A stretch of 47,497 bases of DNA from Deltaproteobacteria bacterium (lineage in GTDB: Bacteria > Bdellovibrionota > Bdellovibrionia > Bdellovibrionales > Bdellovibrionaceae). Positions 33,820-42,285 of this stretch are shown here, in pieces. The notes under the pieces are model-generated. The model searched no databases, had not been told where the DNA came from, and saw only the letters and a list, made by a program, of their open reading frames with translations. Position 1 is the stretch's first letter, and the number at the start of each line of letters is the position of its first letter. The translations under genes and the position numbers were made by a program. The stretch spans positions 1 to 47,497 of the forward strand of contig JAFLCC010000021.1 of assembly GCA_017302835.1 (NCBI GenBank), read 5' to 3'.

Positions 33820-35046
33820 ATGTCCTCCGCAAATAAAAAAACTCAACTTGTAGTTATTTTCATTACTGTTTTTATCTATCTTCTAGGTTTTGGTATTATC
33901 ATTCCCATTTTACCAATCCTTAGTCGAGATTTTGGGGCCACAGCTTTTGAAACTGGGCTTTTAATGTCGATCTATTCTTTAGCTCAATTTCTTTTTGCTC
34001 CTTTTTGGGGAAGACTCAGCGATCGAAAGGGCAGAAAGCCGATTTTACTCTTTTGTCTTCTTGGTGAAGGGCTTTCTTATATTATTTTCGCTTTAAGCAG
34101 AGATCTCTATTTACTCTTCCTTGCAAGAGCCATGGCTGGTTTTTTTGGCGGTAGTATTTCGACAGCGTCAGCCTATATTTCAGATATCACTCCTCAAAAT
34201 GAAAGATCTAAAGGGATGGCATTAATTGGAGTCGCCTTCGGATTGGGTTTTGTTTTTGGCCCAACTATTGGTGGTCTATTAACTCAACTTGGAAGTCAAC
34301 TTTCGAGTGAACCCTTTTTTAATACCTCCTTTGCTTCTTTTTTCGTAGCTGGAATTTGTGGCCTTACTTTTCTATTTGGATATTTTAAATTAGAAGAATC
34401 TTTAAAAGAAAAAAATATAAACCATGATAGAAAAAATCGATTCCTTGTCATATTCGAAAAACTAAAAATTCCAATTGTGAATAAATTAATTGTCATTTTT
34501 TTCTTACTTTCATTTGCTATGTCTTCAATGGAAGCTACTTTGATTTTATTTATGGGTTCAAAATTCAATTGGGGAGTCAAAGAAGTCAGTTTTGGTTTTG
34601 GCTATATCGGACTCATGATGATTTTCGCACAAGGATTTCTTGTTCGAAGGCTTATCCCTAAATATGGAGAAAGGGTTGTACTTACCATTGGATCAATTTG
34701 TTTTTTTTCAGGACTAGGTTTGATTGCTGTAGCAGATTCTATTTCATTCATGGCCATTTGTATGACCTTGCTTGCCCTGGGTAATGGACTTTCCAGCCCT
34801 TCCGTCCTTGGCAGCATCAGCTTGTTAACTGAAAGCACCGAACAAGGAGGAACTATGGGGGTCACACAAAGTCTTTCATCACTGGGTAGAATTTTGGGCC
34901 CAGCCCTTGGAGGTTGGCTATTTTATAAGTCCACCCAAACCAGTCCCTTTATTTTTTCAAGTTTGCTAGGAATGATCTCGTTCATAGTTTTACTCAGCAT
35001 TTATTCAAAAATTCCAGTCAAGGGAAAACATCATGAGCCTACTTAA
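33820..35046 (+). CDS. MFS transporter (multidrug/tetracycline-like)
   Basis: The 408-residue protein has about 12 TM helices. The MFS motif A between TM2 and TM3 is WGRLSDRKGRKPILLF (about residues 66-81). The TM5 motif C region is GVAFGLGFVFGPTIGGLL (about 136-153), a hallmark of drug:H+ antiporters. The end GGTMGVTQSLSSLGRILGPALGG is a repeat of the same signature in the second half. Such carriers export small molecules from the inner membrane. The ATG at 33820 follows AGAGGTAAAGTAA. It overlaps the next (rhodanese) gene by 14 bases. Confidence 0.9.
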   Translation: MSSANKKTQLVVIFITVFIYLLGFGIIIPILPILSRDFGATAFETGLLMSIYSLAQFLFAPFWGRLSDRKGRKPILLFCLLGEGLSYIIFALSRDLYLLFLARAMAGFFGGSISTASAYISDITPQNERSKGMALIGVAFGLGFVFGPTIGGLLTQLGSQLSSEPFFNTSFASFFVAGICGLTFLFGYFKLEESLKEKNINHDRKNRFLVIFEKLKIPIVNKLIVIFFLLSFAMSSMEATLILFMGSKFNWGVKEVSFGFGYIGLMMIFAQGFLVRRLIPKYGERVVLTIGSICFFSGLGLIAVADSISFMAICMTLLALGNGLSSPSVLGSISLLTESTEQGGTMGVTQSLSSLGRILGPALGGWLFYKSTQTSPFIFSSLLGMISFIVLLSIYSKIPVKGKHHEPT

Positions 35047-35428
35047 TAAAATAAGCTTTTATCAGTTAGAAAATTTAATTTTGCAAAAAGTTCCTTTTAA
35101 ATTTATAGAGTTTTTTCAGAACTCAAGTCCTGAAGAGCTTACCAGAGAGTCCACGCTAGATGCCTTTAAACATTTAAATCCTTACTATCAAAGATTCTTT
35201 AAAGAACAATTTCTTGCAGCTGATTTAGATCAGCTTGTAAAGGGCTCAAACAACATTAGCCTTACAATGGAATCTCCTATCATTTTAATTTGTCAAGATG
35301 GTTTGTCTTCAAATGAATTTGCTCTGGCTTTGGAAAAAGTAGGTTATAAAAATATTTATCTCATCGAAGGGGGACTGACTCAACTCTTAACAGATGCCAA
35401 GATGGCCGCCCATCCAAATTCCTGTTAA
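35033..35428 (+). CDS. Rhodanese-like domain protein
   Basis: The 131-residue protein has a rhodanese active-site loop, ILICQDGLSSNEFALAL (about residues 84-100, Cys-x-x-Gly-x-x-Ser), followed by VGYKNIYLIEGGLTQLL, the family-closing strand and helix. The N-terminal half is degenerate (LENLILQKVPFKFIEF..., DAFKHLNPYYQRFFKE). Rhodanese-fold proteins move sulfur or act in stress responses. Catalysis depends on the Cys, which is present. It starts inside the MFS gene and is followed by a 14-bp tandem repeat. Confidence 0.8.
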   Translation: MSLLNKISFYQLENLILQKVPFKFIEFFQNSSPEELTRESTLDAFKHLNPYYQRFFKEQFLAADLDQLVKGSNNISLTMESPIILICQDGLSSNEFALALEKVGYKNIYLIEGGLTQLLTDAKMAAHPNSC

Positions 35429-35480
35429 GGAACTACTTAAAAGGAACTACCTAAAAGGAACTGTCTAAAAGGAACTGTCT
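35425..35480. repeat. Four copies of a 14-bp tandem repeat
   Basis: Units TTAAGGAACTACTT, AAAAGGAACTACCT, AAAAGGAACTGTCT and AAAAGGAACTGTCT run end to end, the first containing the stop codon of the rhodanese gene. Each unit carries an AAGGA sequence that resembles a ribosome site without a start codon. Confidence 0.85.
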
Positions 35481-35572
35481 AAAATTAAGTTGGACACTTT
35501 CAAATCAGAAATTATTTTTTCTTGAGCCCTGGTTATTTTTTATGCTATCGTTCTTCCATCAAAGGAAATTCC

Positions 35573-38293
35573 ATGGATGAAAATAAGCACTCTGATAAAT
35601 CTGATAAATCTGAAAAAATAGAAATTTCTGACAGATATCACCCAGCAGAAGTCGAATCCAGAATTTATAGATGGTGGGAACAGTCGGGTTACTTTAAGTC
35701 TTCAGACCAATCCCATAAACCTCCATTTTCAATAATATTGCCTCCTCCTAATGTGACAGGATTTCTTCACATGGGTCATGCTTTGGATCACACCATTCAA
35801 GATTTATTAGTACGCTGGAAGCGTATGCGTGGTTTTAATGTCATGTGGTTGCCAGGAACTGATCACGCAGGAATCGCAACCCAAACAGTTGTGGAGAAAG
35901 AGCTTAGAAAACAAAACACAAATCGACACGCTTTAGGCCGTAAAGTTTTCGTAGAAAAAGTATGGGAGTGGAAACATCAGTACGGAGACAGAATCTACAA
36001 TCAAATGCGCCGCCTAGGTGATTCCTGTGATTGGGATAGGGCGTGTTTTACTCTGGATGAAGGCGTTTCAAAATCTGTAAGAAAAGTGTTTGTAAGCTTG
36101 TACAAGAAAAACTGGATCTACCGGGGTAAAAGATTAGTGAATTGGAGTGGTCCATTAGAAACAGCTATCTCTGACCTGGAAGTTGAGCATAAACAAGTCA
36201 AAGGAATTTTATATCACATTAAATATCAACTTAGTGATAAATCAGATTTTTTAGTTGTCGCCACGACCCGTCCAGAAACAATGCTAGGAGACACGGCTCT
36301 CTGTGTGCACCCAGATGATGAAAGGTATCAACATCTTATTGGCAAAACGGTATTGATTCCTTTGATTGACAGACCCATTAAAATTATTTCAGATCCCTAT
36401 GTAGATAAAGCGTTTGGATCTGGGGTTGTAAAAATCACACCTGCCCATGATTTTAATGATTATAAAATTGGTATAGCTCACAAATTAGAATTTATAAATA
36501 TTCTTACCAAAAGTTGCGAGCTAAATGAAAAAGCCGGCCCTTATCAAGGACTGAAGATTAATGAAGCTAGAAAAAAAATCGTTGAAGACTTAAACCTTAA
36601 ACATCTGTTAGAAAAAGAAGAGCCCCACTTACATTCCGTGGGTCACTGCTCTCGATCAGGGGCTGTGGTTGAGCCTTTCCTATCTGAACAATGGTTTGTG
36701 AAAACTGAAAATTTATCTGTTCCTGCGAAGCGGGTTGTTGAAAGTGGCACCATTAAATTTTCTCCAGAATCATGGACAAAGGTTTATTTACACTGGATGA
36801 ATATTATTGAAGACTGGTGTATCTCGCGACAACTTTGGTGGGGCCATCGTATTCCTGCTTGGTTTTGCGATAATTGTGACCATATCAGTGTCTCTGAAGT
36901 AGATTTGGTTCAGTGTGAAAAATGCCAAAGTTCAAAAATCCACCAAGATGAAGACGTTCTGGATACCTGGTTTAGTTCGGCGTTGTGGCCTTTTTCAACC
37001 ATGGGTTGGCCACAAGATACCGAGACTTTGAAAACATTTTATCCCACAACTTATTTGGTGACTGGTCATGATATCATTTTTTTCTGGGTGGCTCGGATGA
37101 TCATGATGGGATTGGAGTTTATCCGTGATGTCCCGTTTCGAACCGTCTACATCCATGGACTGGTGAGGGACTCACAGGGAAGAAAAATGTCTAAGAGCCT
37201 AGGTAACTCTATTGATCCCGTAGAGATGATTGATAAACATGGCGCAGATGCTTTAAGATTTACTTTTTTGGCCCATCTTTTCTCTGGCAAAGACTTAAAA
37301 TTTTCTGAACAGCGTTTAGAAGTCTATCGGAATTTTATGAATAAAATTTGGAATGCCACACGGTACGGTTTATCTCACTTAAGTGATTTTAAAGTTCCAA
37401 CTGCTGGAGTCAAAGCCTTGCCAGTTAAGGCCGATATTAGCATCTACGATCAATGGATTCTGAGCAAGCTTTACCTCGTTGAAAAAAACATTGACGAGGC
37501 TTTAGAGCAAGAGCGATTTTCTGATGCCGCAAATAATCTGTACCAGTTTATTTGGAATGAATTCTGCGATTGGTACATTGAATTTTCTAAGCCTATTCTT
37601 AGCGGTCCCGCCTCTCAAGAAAGAACGGCCACTCAATTGATTCTAGCACAGGTTTTAAATCGCATGCTTAGATTGCTTCATCCATTTTGTCCTTTTATCT
37701 CTGAAGAATTGTACCAAAAACTTCCTATTAAAAACAATGCCTGCATTATCGATCAGTATCCCCATATCCGATTGGATAAAGAGTTATTGGAATTAAGCTC
37801 TGCCACTGCGGCGAAGGAGATTGATCTTATTAAAGAAGTGATCACAGGAATCAGAAATATTCGCGGTGAAAATAGAATTTCTCCCGCTGAAATATTAAAA
37901 ATTAGAATTTCAGTTTTGGATGAAAGAACGCAAAAAGTAATTGGTGAAAATAAAGGAACCATTCAAAGTATAGCAAGGGTTGAGATCACTGAAATTGGCA
38001 GCGATGGAAACTTGTCAAAATGTGCTGTAAACTCAGTAGGAATGGGAGAATTCCAAGCCAAAGTTGTTATTCCCTTAGAAGGCTTGGTTGATTTCGCAGA
38101 AGAAATAAAAAGAATTCATAAAACAATTGAAAAGTTGCAAAAGGATATCAGTATTCTGAATGGGAAATTAAACAACGAAAAATTTATTAAAAATGCGGAA
38201 GAGGATGTTATTCTCGCCGATAAAGCCTTACTGGCCCAATCAATGACTCAAATTCAATCCCTTCAAGAAGTGCTATTGAGATTTCAAAATTAA
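35573..38293 (+). CDS. valS: Valyl-tRNA synthetase
   Basis: The 906-residue enzyme charges tRNA-Val. ATG 35573 follows AAAGGAAA. It has the HIGH motif PPPNVTGFLHMGHALDHT (about residues 55-72). The CP1 editing region carries TTRPETMLGDTALCVHPDDERY and the zinc-knuckle-like CDNCDH/CEKCQS. Next are GHDIIFFWVARMIMMG, KMSKS in RKMSKSLGNSIDP, the anticodon-binding domain and a C-terminal coiled coil (LVDFAEEIKRIHKTIEKLQ). Length is normal for bacterial ValRS. The N terminus has an extra SDKSDKSEK tract encoded by repeated TCTGATAAA units. The 3' end overlaps a convergent gene by 21 bases. Confidence 0.97.
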   Translation: MDENKHSDKSDKSEKIEISDRYHPAEVESRIYRWWEQSGYFKSSDQSHKPPFSIILPPPNVTGFLHMGHALDHTIQDLLVRWKRMRGFNVMWLPGTDHAGIATQTVVEKELRKQNTNRHALGRKVFVEKVWEWKHQYGDRIYNQMRRLGDSCDWDRACFTLDEGVSKSVRKVFVSLYKKNWIYRGKRLVNWSGPLETAISDLEVEHKQVKGILYHIKYQLSDKSDFLVVATTRPETMLGDTALCVHPDDERYQHLIGKTVLIPLIDRPIKIISDPYVDKAFGSGVVKITPAHDFNDYKIGIAHKLEFINILTKSCELNEKAGPYQGLKINEARKKIVEDLNLKHLLEKEEPHLHSVGHCSRSGAVVEPFLSEQWFVKTENLSVPAKRVVESGTIKFSPESWTKVYLHWMNIIEDWCISRQLWWGHRIPAWFCDNCDHISVSEVDLVQCEKCQSSKIHQDEDVLDTWFSSALWPFSTMGWPQDTETLKTFYPTTYLVTGHDIIFFWVARMIMMGLEFIRDVPFRTVYIHGLVRDSQGRKMSKSLGNSIDPVEMIDKHGADALRFTFLAHLFSGKDLKFSEQRLEVYRNFMNKIWNATRYGLSHLSDFKVPTAGVKALPVKADISIYDQWILSKLYLVEKNIDEALEQERFSDAANNLYQFIWNEFCDWYIEFSKPILSGPASQERTATQLILAQVLNRMLRLLHPFCPFISEELYQKLPIKNNACIIDQYPHIRLDKELLELSSATAAKEIDLIKEVITGIRNIRGENRISPAEILKIRISVLDERTQKVIGENKGTIQSIARVEITEIGSDGNLSKCAVNSVGMGEFQAKVVIPLEGLVDFAEEIKRIHKTIEKLQKDISILNGKLNNEKFIKNAEEDVILADKALLAQSMTQIQSLQEVLLRFQN

Positions 38294-38539
38294 TTGGAGT
38301 TGGTTAACTTCATTTTCTATTTTCTGAATTTGAGCTTCAAGATCCTTCGGGATTTTTGAATGCGGTTTTATTTTTTTTAACTGTTCTAGGGATTTAACAA
38401 CATTGAGTTTTTTTTCGTTTTTCTGGTAATACGCAGTCAATTTTGTTATCTTTGAGATATCCTGAACTGCTTCTTCTGCCTGGCAAGGTGGATAGAAAAT
38501 CCCAAAGCTTAGTATAAATATAAAATGATGAATTTTCAT
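38273..38539 (-). CDS. Small secreted helical protein, unrecognised
   Basis: The 88-residue protein starts at ATG 38539 with a signal peptide (MKIHHFIFILSFGIFYPPCQ then A). The mature part is one alpha-helical, Lys/Gln-rich segment (LTAYYQKNEKKLNVVKSLEQ...KIENEVNQLQLILKSQ). No family is recognised. A longer frame to 38581 gives a poorer leader. It overlaps the end of valS by 21 bases on the opposite strand, so its true extent needs care. Confidence 0.5.
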   Translation of the reverse strand: MKIHHFIFILSFGIFYPPCQAEEAVQDISKITKLTAYYQKNEKKLNVVKSLEQLKKIKPHSKIPKDLEAQIQKIENEVNQLQLILKSQ

Positions 38540-38638
38540 TTGAATCGAAGCCTTCAAATGAAATACCCAGGTGAATAGCAACTCATTTCATTTTAACAAA
38601 GTAAAGTCTCCGAATAATGGAAATTCCTAAAATCCTCA

Positions 38639-39523
38639 TCAATTTATTTTTTGAGACTTTAATACTTCAACAAGAAAAGAATTCGGAACAAATGCCTTTT
38701 TTCCAAAAATTGAATTTTCAAATTGAAAATTCAGACTTATCAAACTGCTCCACTTTTCATTTTTCCCAGAAGAATCAATGCATTGATAAGTTAACTCTAA
38801 AGCGAATTTACCTTTGGAAATATCTGTCCTGTTTTGAAAGTCAATCCACTGATCATTTGCATAATCAGTTACTAGCGAAGGCACAAAGGAATTAGAACAA
38901 GGTAATTTTTTTAAAATTTCAAAAGTCAGTACATGGGCCTGAATATTATCAAGCAACATGACTCTGATCTCTTTATTTTTAAAAATAAGCATCTCAATGG
39001 ACTCTTCATTAAATTTTAAAGGTATATCTGATTTAAATTTAGATACCCAAAAAGCGCTCACTTTTCTGCTAGTTTGAAGACTTTGGTCCCAACTGTTGGT
39101 CATTTGAAAAAACAAGGAGCCAAGGACATACTCAATAACTTTATCAACCCCAACGAGTCTTACCAAGGGCTCCAAAAGCCGGTCTGTATTGACATTAATA
39201 ACAGCTCCCTTTTGATTCGTGGTGCCGACGACTTGGTAGGCCCCTTTGAGGTCTCTTAAAAACAAATTAGGATTCTGAGACGAGGACTGAAATTCAAGAC
39301 CTGGGTAGATTTTTGAACTATTTATTATATCCAGACCAACTCTTGTTTCGGTAGAATTAAAATGACAGGAATTCTCGGAAATCACACAGGGCTTTAGAAA
39401 CATATCTCGATTTGAAAAAACAATTTGAAACTTTAATTGAATCAAATTCAAATTAGCAGGCTCCGTTGACTGAGCCAAAGCCCAAAGTGTAAAGAAATAG
39501 ATAACAACCAATAACTTAACCAT
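38639..39523 (-). CDS. Secreted protein of unknown function
   Basis: The 294-residue protein has a signal peptide (MVKLLVVIYFFTLWALAQ, cut before STEPA). The mature part is beta-rich (LIQLKFQIVFSN; YPGLEFQSSS; GAYQVVGTTNQKGAVINVNT) with six Cys, possibly three disulfides. No family is recognised. It may be a periplasmic or surface domain. It is on the same strand as TrmO, 119 bases downstream of that gene. Confidence 0.6.
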   Translation of the reverse strand: MVKLLVVIYFFTLWALAQSTEPANLNLIQLKFQIVFSNRDMFLKPCVISENSCHFNSTETRVGLDIINSSKIYPGLEFQSSSQNPNLFLRDLKGAYQVVGTTNQKGAVINVNTDRLLEPLVRLVGVDKVIEYVLGSLFFQMTNSWDQSLQTSRKVSAFWVSKFKSDIPLKFNEESIEMLIFKNKEIRVMLLDNIQAHVLTFEILKKLPCSNSFVPSLVTDYANDQWIDFQNRTDISKGKFALELTYQCIDSSGKNEKWSSLISLNFQFENSIFGKKAFVPNSFLVEVLKSQKIN

Positions 39524-39642
39524 CTAAGAATGGTCATAATCCTAGTTAAAATTTTTAGCAATTATTTTTCTTTGTGTTTTAAACACTCTCTTAAGAGGCC
39601 TAATGGAACAGTTCTTTTTGAAAAAATTTCCATCATTTCAAT

Positions 39643-40359
39643 CTACGGAAGCAAGCTGATTTTTTGAACTAAAATTTCAGTACTCGATAGAAATTCGAAA
39701 TGGATATCATAGTCCATGATTCGAACTGCATGCTGAGACCTATAGGGTGAATTTTTTTCTTCCTCAAATCCTCTATAAACTACAGGTCTTGGATCTAGTT
39801 TTAAAGTATCTTGAATTAACTTGCGAAAATTTTTTTCTGGATACTTAGTCTCAAAATAAATAAGTTCTTTCTCTGCTTCGGTCGAAAATTTCACTTCAAT
39901 TTCAAGGACTTTAGCGCTGGCGGCCCAACCAGATTTAGCTTCAGGAAAAGACTCAACGTAAGGCAAGTAGGGCTTGATATCCAGAACGGGAGTTCCATCA
40001 ATCAAATCTATTTCTTTAATAAAGATAATGCCATTTTCTATTTTTTCCAATTTAACCAGAGATAACCCAATGGGATTTGGGCGATGGGGAGAGCGGGTGG
40101 CAAAAACACCTTTTGATTCACCCAACAATCTGGGTGGATGAACCTTGGCGTGAAACCGATGATTTGTGTTTTTGTGAAATAAAAAAATAATCCAAAGATG
40201 ACTAAATTCTTCCAAGCCCTGTAAGGAAGCTTCAGGTTGAAATTCAGGCTTTAGAATGATTTTAGCACAAGAGTCAGCGACCAGGCCACTTTGTCGAGGC
40301 GTTCCGAACTTATCTAAATAGCAGCTTTTGACGTGACCGATAATTTTAAGATCTTCCAT
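39643..40359 (-). CDS. trmO: tRNA (N6-threonylcarbamoyladenosine(37)-N6)-methyltransferase TrmO
   Basis: The 238-residue protein has the TsaA/VirR fold, with IGHVKSCYLDKFGTPRQSGL (SAM-binding), LEEFSHLWIIFLFHKN, GVFATRSPHRPNPIGLSLVKL (the family signature, about residues 95-115) and DIKPYLPYVE. The C-terminal extension (about residues 165-238) contains the KLDPRPVYR motif (here LDPRPVVYRG) typical of full-length TrmO. The enzyme adds a methyl to t6A37 in tRNA-Thr. It lies 48 bases downstream of the Crp/Fnr-like gene on the same strand. Confidence 0.92.
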   Translation of the reverse strand: MEDLKIIGHVKSCYLDKFGTPRQSGLVADSCAKIILKPEFQPEASLQGLEEFSHLWIIFLFHKNTNHRFHAKVHPPRLLGESKGVFATRSPHRPNPIGLSLVKLEKIENGIIFIKEIDLIDGTPVLDIKPYLPYVESFPEAKSGWAASAKVLEIEVKFSTEAEKELIYFETKYPEKNFRKLIQDTLKLDPRPVVYRGFEEEKNSPYRSQHAVRIMDYDIHFEFLSSTEILVQKISLLP

Positions 40360-40407
40360 TTTGGTTAAAGTTCCATCGTTTTCTTTACTTTCTTATTTCT
40401 AAAAAAT

Positions 40408-41130
40408 TTACTTCTTAAAATTACCTGATTTGATCATCAAACCGTCTTTATCTTTAATTAAAATTTCTTTCCCATTAATATCTATGAGTCCTTCGTTTTT
40501 AAACTCAGTAAGATGACGCGAAAGAGACTCGTTGATTGTACTTGCCAGCTGGGCAAATTCATTTCTTGTTAATTTTAAATTTAATGCTGTCCCCTTTTCT
40601 AAAGGCACTCCAAATTTTTCAGAAAGAATTAGCAACTGATGAGCAATTCTTTCTTGAACAGAAGCCAGATAGTGAAGCTGATTGGTGGTTTCATAAATTT
40701 CTAAATCATCAATGGCTTGTATTAAAAGAGATCTAATAAACGGGCTGGAAGATTCAATAGCCTGCTCAACAGCTTGTTTTGAATACAACCACAGAGTGCA
40801 TGGTTTAACAGCCATGGCGCTTGAAAGAGAATAACCTTTTCTGACAATAGCTTTGTAACCAAAGAACTCCCCAGGCCCTACGATCTTTGTGATGTACTCA
40901 GAAGAAGTGGTTCGTCCTCTTGATTGGGCTCTGTTGACAAGCATTTTAACGCATCCAGAGTGTATATAATACAACCCTTTTGGCATATCACCTTCTTTAA
41001 AAATCAGCTCTCCCATGCCCACTTCCAAGGTCTGATAAGGAAGAGCTTCATGGTTGTTCTTCACTTCAGGATCAAAAGTATTTGCGAGAACATTACTTAA
41101 TCCCCTTTTTAATACTGTCGCCTTTTCCAT
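40408..41130 (-). CDS. Crp/Fnr family transcriptional regulator
   Basis: The 240-residue protein has a cyclic-nucleotide-binding-type domain at about residues 32-130 (MGELIFKEGDMPKGLYYIHSGCVKML, IVGPGEFFGYKAIV), a dimerisation helix, and a C-terminal winged helix with LTRNEFAQLASTINESLSRHLTEFKNEGLI (about residues 188-218). The Arg that contacts cAMP phosphate is not obvious in this domain, so the ligand may differ or be absent. No N-terminal Cys cluster of Fnr type is seen. It diverges from the BMP operon across 150 bases and could regulate it; that is only inferred from position. Confidence 0.9.
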   Translation of the reverse strand: MEKATVLKRGLSNVLANTFDPEVKNNHEALPYQTLEVGMGELIFKEGDMPKGLYYIHSGCVKMLVNRAQSRGRTTSSEYITKIVGPGEFFGYKAIVRKGYSLSSAMAVKPCTLWLYSKQAVEQAIESSSPFIRSLLIQAIDDLEIYETTNQLHYLASVQERIAHQLLILSEKFGVPLEKGTALNLKLTRNEFAQLASTINESLSRHLTEFKNEGLIDINGKEILIKDKDGLMIKSGNFKK

Positions 41131-41207
41131 AAAAACCTCCCTAGGAATGTCTGTACAGCATGCGTATTATAACTGAGATTTAATTATATTTTAAAATATT
41201 ATTTACT

Positions 41208-41236
41208 TTGACCCGAATTGAACAATTTATTATACC
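41208..41236 (+). promoter_or_regulatory. Sigma-70-like promoter of the BMP/ABC operon
   Basis: TTGACC (41208-41213) and TATACC (41231-41236) are separated by exactly 17 bases and lie 44 bases upstream of the ATG at 41281, facing the operon. It is the clearest promoter I could place. Confidence 0.55.
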
Positions 41237-41280
41237 TAAGGGGGATCTTCTTAAACTCTTAAAATATTTAGGAAATTCAA

Positions 41281-42285
41281 ATGCTTAGAGTCGTTTTTAA
41301 TAAATCTGTTTGTTTTCTTTCACTTTATTTACTTTTGTTGACAGCTGAAGTTTTTTCGGCTGAGAAGCTGAAAATTGGTTTGGTTCTAGATAAGGGTGGT
41401 AAAGATGATAAATCCTTTAACTCTGCGGCTTTTGCAGGGGCTACTCAGGCTGAAAAAGATTTAGGTATCGAGCTGAAATATGTGGAAGCTACAGATGTAA
41501 ATTCCTTAGAAAATCTTCATCGTCAGTTCGCGAAAAAAAATTATGATTTAGTTATCGGAATTGGCTTTGCACAATCTGATGCGGTAAAAAAAATTTCAGC
41601 TCAATTTCCAAAAGTGAATTTTGCCATCGTCGATGGAGAGGTCAAATCTACGAATGTACGCTCCCTTTTATTTGAAGAGCATCAAGGTTCCTTTCTCGTA
41701 GGCGCTTTGGCTGTGATGAAATCTCATGGCTCTAAAATTGGTTTTATCGGTGGAATGGATATTCCTTTGATTCGACGTTTTTCAATGGGCTATGAAGCCG
41801 GTATGAAACAAGCTTCCTCTAAGGGCCAGCTGATCCAAAATTATATTGGAATTTCTAGTGAAGCTTGGAACAATCCGGCCAAAGCCAAAGAACTGGCTTT
41901 AAATCAGTATAATCAAGGTGTCGATGTGATCTTTGTCGCTGCGGGGGCCTCAAACTCTGGAGTATTTGATGCCGCTGAAGAGAAGAAAAAATTTGCTATC
42001 GGAGTGGATAGCAATCAAAATTGGATAAAGCCAGGATTCATTTTAACATCGATGTTAAAAAGAGTCGATAAGGCCGTTTATTCAACTATTGAAGATTTAA
42101 AAAATGGCAAATTTACCTCTGGAGTTGTGAGGTACGGATTAAAAGATAAAGGTGTGGACTATTCTGTTGATAAGTTTAATGAAAAATTAATTAGTTCTGA
42201 ACAAATAAAAACACTTGAAGCGCTTAAAGTAGATATTATTAATGGAAAAATTAAAGTTCCTGATTACTATTTAGAAAAAAAATAA
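41281..42285 (+). CDS. BMP family ABC transporter substrate-binding protein
   Basis: The 334-residue protein has a signal peptide (MLRVVFNKSVCFLSLYLLLL, cut before AEKL) without a lipobox. It is a BMP/PnrA-type periplasmic binding protein: KIGLVLDKGGKDDKSFNSAAFAGATQA, DLVIGIGFAQSDAVKKISAQFP, NVRSLLFEEHQGSFLVGALA, and the nucleoside-pocket region GVDVIFVAAGASNSGVFDAA. BMP proteins of this family bind purine nucleosides. It is the first gene of five, and its stop is adjacent to the ABC ATPase start. AGGA precedes the ATG. Confidence 0.9.
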   Translation: MLRVVFNKSVCFLSLYLLLLTAEVFSAEKLKIGLVLDKGGKDDKSFNSAAFAGATQAEKDLGIELKYVEATDVNSLENLHRQFAKKNYDLVIGIGFAQSDAVKKISAQFPKVNFAIVDGEVKSTNVRSLLFEEHQGSFLVGALAVMKSHGSKIGFIGGMDIPLIRRFSMGYEAGMKQASSKGQLIQNYIGISSEAWNNPAKAKELALNQYNQGVDVIFVAAGASNSGVFDAAEEKKKFAIGVDSNQNWIKPGFILTSMLKRVDKAVYSTIEDLKNGKFTSGVVRYGLKDKGVDYSVDKFNEKLISSEQIKTLEALKVDIINGKIKVPDYYLEKK